A stretch of DNA of 64,000 nt from Candidatus Defluviicoccus seviourii (GTDB lineage: Bacteria; Pseudomonadota; Alphaproteobacteria; Rhodospirillales; Defluviicoccaceae), in assembly GCA_900609035.2 (NCBI GenBank), contig UXAT02000001.1, positions 1 to 64,000 on the forward strand. The letters are read 5' to 3'. A model generated the notes under the pieces. That model ran no database searches. It had not been told where the DNA came from and was given only the letters and a program-made list of their open reading frames with translations. Below are positions 20,139 to 26,303 of this stretch, piece by piece (positions within the stretch are counted from its first letter, which is position 1; each line of letters opens with the position of its first letter). The translations under genes and the position numbers were made by a program.

Positions 20139-21674
20139 CTATGGTGCGAACCCGAGATCAATTAGCGGGAGCAACAATTCAAGCTTGCCGCGCGCAACGT
20201 TGTGAATCGACTGAGGGGGATGGGCGCCGACAATTCCCAACTCCTGCAACTGCTTCAGCTCGATGGGCGGCTCGACATAGGCGGCGAGCAGGTAGTTAAT
20301 GACTTTGACAGGGTTGCTTGCCGTCGCCTGCCACCTCTCAAGATCCTGCTCTGTGTAAACTGAACGGCCGCCTGTCATGTGCAAGAGATCCTTCATAGAA
20401 TGGGCGAGCTGAACATCCTCAAGAATTCCTATCGCTGTGATGCTCTGCGATGGATGTAACGTTGACTTTCCTTTATAAAAAAATAGTAAAGAACCTGGTT
20501 CACCAAGCATCGATGGTGCGCGACACAAATACACCTTGCGAATGGTGTTGCCTGGTCGGCGAGGTCCTCCGCTACGCCCTTGAGGGTCAAACAAGTCCAA
20601 CTGCTTCTGTTGACGGAGATCTGGATACAGAGTGTCGTGATAGTTCTCTTTGATTGGAACCATGAAGGCCTTCGTGTCTAACGCGATCACGAACCGGGGG
20701 TAGTTGAGGCGATGCGTATCGAATCGGCTCTCATCAACCACGGAGCTTAACTTCTCGGAAGAGACTATTTTTTCATAAATACGTTCGCCATCTTCCTTTG
20801 TTGCGGTATGAACAAATCCATAATATTCTAGAAGATCAATGAGAGATGTATGCCTTGAAAAAACTGTTATGTAAATAAGATTGTAGTGGTTGCGCTGTGT
20901 AAACCACAGCGCTTTTTTAAGGAGAAGCTCTCCAATCTTAATACCGCGCTTCTCAGGGCGAACTTTGAATGTACAGAGTTTAAGAATTTTCTGAAATTTT
21001 TGTGAGGCGTCTGTATTTACACCTGTCTCGTCCTTACGAACGATCAAGCCCGCTATCCCGTCGTCTTCGACGATCCAACAAGGGCGCCGTTGCTTGATGC
21101 ACTTGTTAGTCCACCAATGGTTGAAGCCTGAATAATCCTCACGTAAGCTATCAAAGATGGCGTCTGTCAGCGGAATCGTGTGAGCTTCCACCTCTTCAAC
21201 GAACCGGATTGGCGGCTCGGAAGGTTCGTATGTTGTTCGAATGAGTTGGACAGCGTCTGCAACATACAGAACCCGACGTCCAAGTTCTGGGGAATGCCGA
21301 CGTGCACGGTCGTGAAGCCCTCTGTCCTGCGTGACAAGGAAATCCACCGCCCCGATGTGGACCGCATGAAGTAGGGTCGCGTCGACGACGTCATTTGCCT
21401 TCGCTAGAAGGCCAAATTCGCGCTGGAGCGTTGCCGAGGTAAGGCCGCGAACCTTAGCTAAAGTTTGGAATTTGTTTAACTTGCTGAGCGCAATCCTCCG
21501 CCGTTCCGAGTCTCTGTCCCTGCAGAGATCGTCACGAGCCGCTTCGTGGACGAAGATGTCGACCTTGTGTCTGGCAGCAAGGCTGGTGAAAGCGGAAAAG
21601 GCTGGGTTAACGGCGCGGTTGTCTTCGAGATGAATAACAACGTTAGTATCGATCAAATACGTTTGATTGCTCAT
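20139..21674 (-). CDS. PIN - GNAT - PUA-like three-domain protein (possible toxin/effector)
   Basis: A 511-residue protein with an unusual order of domains. Residues 5-140 are a PIN ribonuclease domain with acidic residues D9 (YLIDTN), E44, D95 or D98 (NDVVDAT) and D117 (VTQDRG), so it looks catalytically complete. Residues about 160-300 are a GNAT acetyltransferase domain with the acetyl-CoA loop RPEKRGIKIG (239-248). Residues about 378-508 (IRKVYLCRAPS, PGSLLFFYK, SITAIGILEDV) look like a PUA/EVE/ASCH-type RNA-binding fold. ATG 21674 lies 32 bases inside the upstream XRE-ASCH gene, so the two are likely coupled. Base composition is clearly more AT-rich than the neighbours, a sign of transfer. 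The domain reading is by eye. I do not know a named system of this type. Confidence 0.8.
   Translation of the reverse strand: MSNQTYLIDTNVVIHLEDNRAVNPAFSAFTSLAARHKVDIFVHEAARDDLCRDRDSERRRIALSKLNKFQTLAKVRGLTSATLQREFGLLAKANDVVDATLLHAVHIGAVDFLVTQDRGLHDRARRHSPELGRRVLYVADAVQLIRTTYEPSEPPIRFVEEVEAHTIPLTDAIFDSLREDYSGFNHWWTNKCIKQRRPCWIVEDDGIAGLIVRKDETGVNTDASQKFQKILKLCTFKVRPEKRGIKIGELLLKKALWFTQRNHYNLIYITVFSRHTSLIDLLEYYGFVHTATKEDGERIYEKIVSSEKLSSVVDESRFDTHRLNYPRFVIALDTKAFMVPIKENYHDTLYPDLRQQKQLDLFDPQGRSGGPRRPGNTIRKVYLCRAPSMLGEPGSLLFFYKGKSTLHPSQSITAIGILEDVQLAHSMKDLLHMTGGRSVYTEQDLERWQATASNPVKVINYLLAAYVEPPIELKQLQELGIVGAHPPQSIHNVARGKLELLLPLIDLGFAP
20892..20918 (+). terminator. intrinsic terminator, antisense to the PIN-GNAT gene
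   Basis: Perfect 8-bp stem GCGCTGTG (20892-20899) / CACAGCGC (20905-20912), 5-base loop, then six Ts (20913-20918) on the plus strand. It lies within the minus-strand coding sequence. A competing hairpin GTGGTT (20886-20891) / AACCAC (20902-20907) overlaps it. Confidence 0.55.
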
Positions 21675-22434
21675 TCTTGAGCGCCTGCTGAAGGCTGGGC
21701 TTCGCATACAAGAAGGATTGTGGAGCATTAAAGTTAAATCGCTCCTTGAGTTCGGCTAGGTCGAGCGGTCGCGAGAATGGACGCGCGTTAGATATCCTTA
21801 ATGCGTAACCTTCCTCGACTCCTCGGAAATAGCCGTCGAAATCCTGCTTCCGAATCAATGCGGATCTGCCGTGCCGTTGCCAAAGTACAGCGACGGGAAG
21901 ACGCTCGACATCTGTAATTTCGGCGGCACCGACTAAAGCTCGAACTGGTGAGGTAGAATAAATATATACTATTACACCACGGTCGACGGCTATAGGAAAT
22001 CGTCGCCGAAGTTCGACGGTTTTGGCCCCTTCCATGATTTTTTTCGTGTAGGCCGGCTTGATGCTTAGGATGAGATCTCTCCGCCGTGACGGTTCATCGC
22101 CAAATATCGGAAGAATATACTGATCATTATCGATGCGGCCGCCGATAGCTTCGTGAAGCGACGGGCCAAGATCGGAGTCGGACGGGAACACGGCGCCAAT
22201 ACTTAGGCGTGCACCAAGCGCCTCGACATAGCGCTGCAAGGAAGAGATCTGCACGTCACCGCGCTGCTCAATCTTCGATACCGCTGCTTGTCCCAACGCC
22301 AGACGTTTGGCGATTTCACGTTGCGTTAAGCCGGCCGCCTGCCTCAGCGCCTTGAGCGATGAGCCGACAACGCGGCCAGCGTCACTGTCACCGACACGAA
22401 CAGCTTCAATGATCTTGCGCTCGATATGTGCCAT
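21643..22434 (-). CDS. XRE helix-turn-helix - ASCH domain protein (possible antitoxin/regulator)
   Basis: A 263-residue protein. Residues about 24-80 are an XRE/HigA-like helix-turn-helix (LKALRQAAGLTQREIAKRLA, then SKIEQRGDVQISSL). Residues about 120-235 are an ASCH domain with its signature GxKxxExR seen as GAKTVELR (136-143) after LILSIKPAYTKKIMEG. ASCH domains are PUA-related and bind RNA or modified bases. ATG 22434 is chosen because the HTH follows at the usual distance and a promoter-like element lies just upstream; ATG 22497 would add 21 residues and run over that element. Its end overlaps the PIN-GNAT gene by 32 bases. The pair looks like a toxin-antitoxin or defence operon with the HTH protein as repressor. 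Confidence 0.85.
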   Translation of the reverse strand: MAHIERKIIEAVRVGDSDAGRVVGSSLKALRQAAGLTQREIAKRLALGQAAVSKIEQRGDVQISSLQRYVEALGARLSIGAVFPSDSDLGPSLHEAIGGRIDNDQYILPIFGDEPSRRRDLILSIKPAYTKKIMEGAKTVELRRRFPIAVDRGVIVYIYSTSPVRALVGAAEITDVERLPVAVLWQRHGRSALIRKQDFDGYFRGVEEGYALRISNARPFSRPLDLAELKERFNFNAPQSFLYAKPSLQQALKNEQSNVFDRY

Positions 22435-22448
22435 CCGATTCCATCCAG

Positions 22449-22486
22449 TGACACATAGTGTAGCTCGCCAGGCATATTCCTTACAA
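22449..22486 (-). promoter_or_regulatory. promoter and operator of the XRE-ASCH / PIN-GNAT operon
   Basis: On the minus strand TTGTAA (22486-22481) and TACACT (22462-22457) are separated by 18 bases, a good sigma-70-type match that would start transcription about 15 bases before ATG 22434. An ACAC-TAT-GTGT inverted repeat (22461-22451) overlaps the -10 box and could be the site where the XRE protein represses its own operon. Confidence 0.45.
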
Positions 22487-22640
22487 CGAATATTCACAGC
22501 AAGTAGAGGCGTGCGGGGTCATAAAGTGGATACGGAGGTGGAATCGGGGTGTTGGCGACATGATACGGAACTCCCGGATCGACGATGGATCGGGACGCCC
22601 GAAACCGCGGCGCTGCCGCGCCGACTTCTGCAAAGCCTGA

Positions 22641-22934
22641 TCAGGCCGCGCGCGGCTTGACGGCGGCGTCGATCTCGGCTCCGATTCGATCGCGTGCCAG
22701 TTCCAGATCATACGTGCTCTGCATGCCGAGCCAGAACTCAGGCGTCGTGCCGAAGTAGCGCCCGAGGCGCAGCGCCGTGTCCGGGGAGATGCCGCGCTTG
22801 GCATTGACGATCGCGCTGATGCGCATCTCGGGCACGCCCAAGGCCTGAGCCAAGGCATACTGGCTCATGTCCAAAGGCTTCAGGAAGTCCTCGCGCAGCA
22901 CCTCGCCAGGATGCACCGGCGGAAAATCAGCCAT
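22641..22934 (-). CDS. higA: HigA-type antitoxin
   Basis: A 97-residue XRE-family antitoxin of the HigA group. It begins with the typical HPGEVLREDFLKPLDMSQ, followed by the helix-turn-helix ALAQALGVPEMRISAIVNAK and the conserved RGISPDTALRLGRYFGTTPE, then FWLGMQSTYDLELA. It neutralises HigB and represses the operon. It lies downstream of the toxin gene, the usual HigBA order, with 27 bases between them. Confidence 0.95.
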   Translation of the reverse strand: MADFPPVHPGEVLREDFLKPLDMSQYALAQALGVPEMRISAIVNAKRGISPDTALRLGRYFGTTPEFWLGMQSTYDLELARDRIGAEIDAAVKPRAA

Positions 22935-22961
22935 AAAAGGTCACCTCGTTGCCGTCCAGGG

Positions 22962-23243
22962 TCAGTGGTAATCCACGATCTCAACATCGATTGCATCGCC
23001 ATCGCGCCAAACGAAACAGACCCGCCATTGATCGTTGATGCGGATGCTGTGCTGACCTGCGCGGTTTCCAGCCAGGCGCTCCAGACGGTTACCCGGCGGC
23101 GCCCTCAGGTCATCGAGGGAGCGGGCGTGATGGAGCTGGACGAGCTTCCGCTTGCCGATCCTTAAGACGTCCTGTGGCACACCCTTGATGAACCGTCGCT
23201 CCCAGGAAGCGCGCGCGGCCTCATTGCGGAACGACTTGATCAC
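22962..23243 (-). CDS. higB: HigB-type ribonuclease toxin
   Basis: RelE-superfamily toxin of 93 residues that cleaves mRNA at the ribosome in known members. The start is GTG 23243 (VIKSFRNEAARA); the longer frame to 23321 adds residues unlike the family. Typical HigB sequence is present: SLDDLRAPPGNRLERLAGNR, then GQHSIRINDQWRVCFVW and DVEIVDYH at the end. An imperfect palindrome upstream is the likely operator. Confidence 0.95.
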   Translation of the reverse strand: MIKSFRNEAARASWERRFIKGVPQDVLRIGKRKLVQLHHARSLDDLRAPPGNRLERLAGNRAGQHSIRINDQWRVCFVWRDGDAIDVEIVDYH

Positions 23244-23261
23244 GGGGCATTCTAGCCCTAA

Positions 23262-23275
23262 GCGATAGCTAACGC
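23262..23275. promoter_or_regulatory. palindrome upstream of higBA, likely HigA operator
   Basis: GCGATAGCTAACGC is a 14-bp palindrome with one mismatched pair, located 18 bases upstream of the higB start. HigA antitoxins repress by binding palindromes at this place. Confidence 0.45.
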
Positions 23276-23394
23276 AAGGCGATACAATGGCCGTCGATCG
23301 CCAAAGCGGACAGCCGATCACGCGGCGATGAGCAGACGTCGCACCGCTCCCGCTCGTTTATGCTACCATGGCTTCAAACGAGAGGAGGGCGGGA

Positions 23395-24261
23395 ATGATC
23401 TCAAAGGCAGCCTTCATCGGCCTTGGCGTGATGGGTTACCCGATGGCGGGCCACCTGCGCCGGGCCGGCTACGCCGTCACGGTTTATAACCGCACGTTGC
23501 GCAAGGCCGAGCGCTGGGTCGCAGAGCACGGCGGCGCGCTGGCGCAAACACCGGCGGTGGCGGCGCAAGGGGCGGACATCGTCTTCACTTGCGTCGGCAA
23601 TGATGACGACCTGCGCGCGGTGATCCTCGGCTCGGCCGGGGCGCTGGCCGGGATGGCCGCAGGCGCGATCCTGGTCGATCACACGACGGCATCGGCCGCG
23701 GTCGCGCGCGACCTCGCGGGCGTCGCAGGGGCGCGCGGCATCGGCTTTCTCGACGCGCCGGTCTCCGGCGGCCAGAAGGGTGCGGAGAGCGGGCAGCTCT
23801 CGATCATGGCCGGCGGTTCGGAGGAGGTGTTCGCTCGCGCCGCGCCGGTGATGGCGGCCTATGCCAAGGCGATGACGCTGATCGGGCCGGTTGGCAGCGG
23901 GCAACTGACGAAAATGGTCAACCAGATCACGCTCGCCGGCCTGACCCAGGCGCTGGCGGAGGCGCTCAGCTTCGCGCAGCACGCCGATCTCGATCCGGAC
24001 AAGGTGCTGGCGGCGATCGGCAAGGGGGCGGCGCAGTCGTGGATGATGGATCACCGGGCGACGACGATGATCGACGATCAGTTTGATTTCGGTTTTGCCG
24101 TCAATTGGATGCGGAAGGATCTTCGGATCGCGCTTGAGGAGGCGCGCCGCAACGGGGCGAGCCTGCCGGTGGCCGCGCTGGTGGATCAGTTCTATGCCGA
24201 GATCCAGCGCCGCGACGGCGGCCGCTGGGACATCACCAGCCTGATCCGGTTGCTGCGCTGA
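23395..24261 (+). CDS. 3-hydroxyisobutyrate dehydrogenase-family oxidoreductase
   Basis: Beta-hydroxyacid dehydrogenase, 288 residues, NAD(P)-dependent. The nucleotide site is FIGLGVMGYPMAGHL at the N-terminus, the substrate site DAPVSGGQKGAESGQLSIMAGG is near residue 120, and the catalytic lysine is in GSGQLTKMVNQI near residue 170. It could be 3-hydroxyisobutyrate dehydrogenase (valine breakdown) or tartronate semialdehyde reductase. ATG 23395 is preceded by AGGAGG; an ATG at 23368 lies before that ribosome site and is less likely. Confidence 0.88.
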   Translation: MISKAAFIGLGVMGYPMAGHLRRAGYAVTVYNRTLRKAERWVAEHGGALAQTPAVAAQGADIVFTCVGNDDDLRAVILGSAGALAGMAAGAILVDHTTASAAVARDLAGVAGARGIGFLDAPVSGGQKGAESGQLSIMAGGSEEVFARAAPVMAAYAKAMTLIGPVGSGQLTKMVNQITLAGLTQALAEALSFAQHADLDPDKVLAAIGKGAAQSWMMDHRATTMIDDQFDFGFAVNWMRKDLRIALEEARRNGASLPVAALVDQFYAEIQRRDGGRWDITSLIRLLR

Positions 24262-24363
24262 CGGCTGGTCGGCTTCGCGGCCGGTATGGCGGCGGCGCGT
24301 TTGACAGCGGCCCGTGAAGGGAATATGGTCCTATAGCCCGCGTTCCGTCGGCACTTGCCGCGA

Positions 24364-24403
24364 ATGACGACACGTGACGACACTTGACGACGAACGACGA
24401 CAT
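24364..24403 (+). repeat. 10-bp tandem repeat, four copies
   Basis: Units ATGACGACAC, GTGACGACAC, TTGACGACGA and ACGACGACAT lie head to tail, one DNA turn each. They are 87-126 bases upstream of the aldo/keto reductase, within an intergenic region of 228 bp, and could be a regulator-binding array. Confidence 0.7.
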
Positions 24404-24489
24404 CGCGCTTGCATCGCAGTAAAATAGTGCTGCTTTTCAATAAGTTGCGCTAGAATAGGGGGCAACAGCAGGCCGCAGGAGGACCGAAA

Positions 24490-25500
24490 ATGGAGACAAT
24501 TGCGATTCCGGGCACCGATTTGCGGCCGACGCGGATCGGGCTTGGCACCTGGGCGATCGGCGGCTGGCTGTGGGGCGGGACCAGCGAGGCGGATTCGATC
24601 CGCACCATCGAGGCCGCCGTCGAGCACGGCATCACGCTGATCGACACCGCGCCAATCTACGGCTTCGGCCACGCCGAGGAGATCATTGGCAAGGCGCTGC
24701 GGAAGAGTAATCTGCGCGCGAAGGTGGTGCTGGCGACGAAGTGCGGGCTCGCCTGGTTCGAGGGCGGCCAACTGCCGCACCGCAACGCCAGCCGGGCGCG
24801 GATCCTGCGCGAGGTCGAGGATTCGCTTCAGCGCCTGAAGACCGACGTCATCGACATCTACCAGGTCCACTGGCCGGATTACGAAACCCCGATCGAGGAA
24901 ACGGCGCAAACGCTGAACGAGCTCCTGGAGCAGGGCAAGATCCGCGCCATCGGCGTCTCCAACTTCGCGCCGTCGCAGATGGAAGCCTTTCGCGCGGTGG
25001 CGCCGCTCGCGACCTCACAGCCGCCCTACAACCTTTTCGAGCGGCGGGTGGAAGCCGATGTGCTCCCGTACTGCCGCGAGCACGGCATCGTCACGCTCAC
25101 CTACGGCGCGCTCTGCCGCGGGCTGTTGTCCGGGCGGATGACGGCGGAGACGACCTTCGAGGGCGACGACATCCGCACTTGGGATCCCAAGTTCTGTACG
25201 CCGCGCTTCACCGAGTATCTCGCGGCCGTCGAGCGTCTGGACAGCCTGGCGCAGGACCGCTGGGGCAAGCGCGTCGTTCACCTTGCGCTGCGCTGGCTTC
25301 TGGATCATCCGGGCGTCGGCATCGCGCTGTGGGGGGCGCGGCGGCCGGAGCAACTGGCGCCGCTGGCCGGCATCGAGGGCTGGTCCTTGAACGACGATGA
25401 TCGCGCCGCCATCGAGCGGATCATCAGCGAGGCCGTGACCGATCCGATCGGGCCTGAGTTCATGGGCCCGCCCAAGCGCCGGCCCAGCCCACCAGCGTAA
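24490..25500 (+). CDS. aldo/keto reductase
   Basis: NADPH-dependent reductase of the AKR superfamily (336 residues, TIM barrel). The catalytic tetrad is visible: Asp and Tyr in IDTAPIYGFGHAEEIIG (near 52-57), Lys in VVLATKCG (near 81) and His in IYQVHWPD (near 124). The C-terminal nucleotide-binding region is present (IALWGARRPEQL). The substrate is unknown. ATG 24490 follows a GGAGGACC ribosome site. A tandem-repeat array lies upstream. Confidence 0.92.
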   Translation: METIAIPGTDLRPTRIGLGTWAIGGWLWGGTSEADSIRTIEAAVEHGITLIDTAPIYGFGHAEEIIGKALRKSNLRAKVVLATKCGLAWFEGGQLPHRNASRARILREVEDSLQRLKTDVIDIYQVHWPDYETPIEETAQTLNELLEQGKIRAIGVSNFAPSQMEAFRAVAPLATSQPPYNLFERRVEADVLPYCREHGIVTLTYGALCRGLLSGRMTAETTFEGDDIRTWDPKFCTPRFTEYLAAVERLDSLAQDRWGKRVVHLALRWLLDHPGVGIALWGARRPEQLAPLAGIEGWSLNDDDRAAIERIISEAVTDPIGPEFMGPPKRRPSPPA

Positions 25501-25511
25501 GGCCGAAAGTC

Positions 25512-26144
25512 CTAAAGCCGGCTACCGATCTCGGCAGCGAGCGCGCTGATCTCCAGCGCCGCCGCGCTCTTGGGCGCCTGCTCCAGCGTCGAGCGGCCCT
25601 CGAGCATGCTGGCGGCAAAGGCGATCCGGTTGCCGATCGTCGCCGCCGCCACTGGCAAGCCGTCGGCTTCCAGCTTGGCGCGCATCTGTTCGATCAGGCG
25701 GCCGCGCGGCGGCATCCGGTTGAGCACGATCAGGATTGGCACCCGCTCCTTGCGGGCAAGCGTCAGCGTTGGCGCCGTCGCCCAGATATCCATCGGGCTC
25801 GGCTGGACCGGCACCACGACCAGGTCGGCGGTGCGGATCGCGGCCTTGGCCTCGGTTTCGGCGTGCGGTGGGCTGTCGATGATGACGAGGTCGTGGCGGC
25901 TCTTCATGCGGTCGACGTCGGCGGCCATCTTCCAGCCGGCGACGGCCACAAACGACAGCGACGAGGCGGCCGCCGGCAGGCCGGCGCGGATCCGGTACCA
26001 TTCACTCAAGCTCGCCTGCGGGTCGATGTCGATCAGCCCGACCCGTTTGCCGCTGTTGGCAAAGGCGACCGCGAGATGCGCGGCCAGCGTCGTCTTGCCG
26101 GCGCCGCCCTTTTGCTGGGCAATGGTGAGAACCTTCGCCGCCAT
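25512..26144 (-). CDS. orphan ParA/MinD-family ATPase
   Basis: A 210-residue P-loop ATPase with the deviant Walker A KGGAGKTT (residues 11-18), the switch motif IDIDPQASLSEW and Walker B DLVIIDSPP. This is the ParA group that places plasmids, chromosomes or protein cargo. No ParB or centromere-like array is next to it. It follows dnaE2 on the same strand after 154 bases. Short single ParA proteins like this often position non-DNA cargo. The function here is unknown. Confidence 0.9.
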   Translation of the reverse strand: MAAKVLTIAQQKGGAGKTTLAAHLAVAFANSGKRVGLIDIDPQASLSEWYRIRAGLPAAASSLSFVAVAGWKMAADVDRMKSRHDLVIIDSPPHAETEAKAAIRTADLVVVPVQPSPMDIWATAPTLTLARKERVPILIVLNRMPPRGRLIEQMRAKLEADGLPVAAATIGNRIAFAASMLEGRSTLEQAPKSAAALEISALAAEIGSRL

Positions 26145-26261
26145 CGCGGTCTCCTTCCCCTTTTCCCCTGATGCGGGCGTCTGCGCCCAACCGTTCGTTG
26201 CTGCCGGCTTTCCCGTTCACTCTAGCGGTGTTGAAGAACGGTTGAAAGAGGCTGGTGCCCG

Positions 26262-26303
26262 AGCGCGCGGTCAGTAGCGCGCGGTCAGTAGCGCGCGGTC
26301 AGT
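26262..26303 (+). repeat. 14-bp tandem repeat, three exact copies
   Basis: The unit AGCGCGCGGTCAGT occurs at 26262-26275, 26276-26289 and 26290-26303. The last copy contains the stop codon of dnaE2 (26299-26301 on the minus strand). Confidence 0.9.

Noticed and set aside
15511..23243. Prophage or integrative element
   Set aside because: No integrase, phage structural gene, relaxase or clear attachment repeats are present; the 116-bp repeats only enclose the hydrolase gene.
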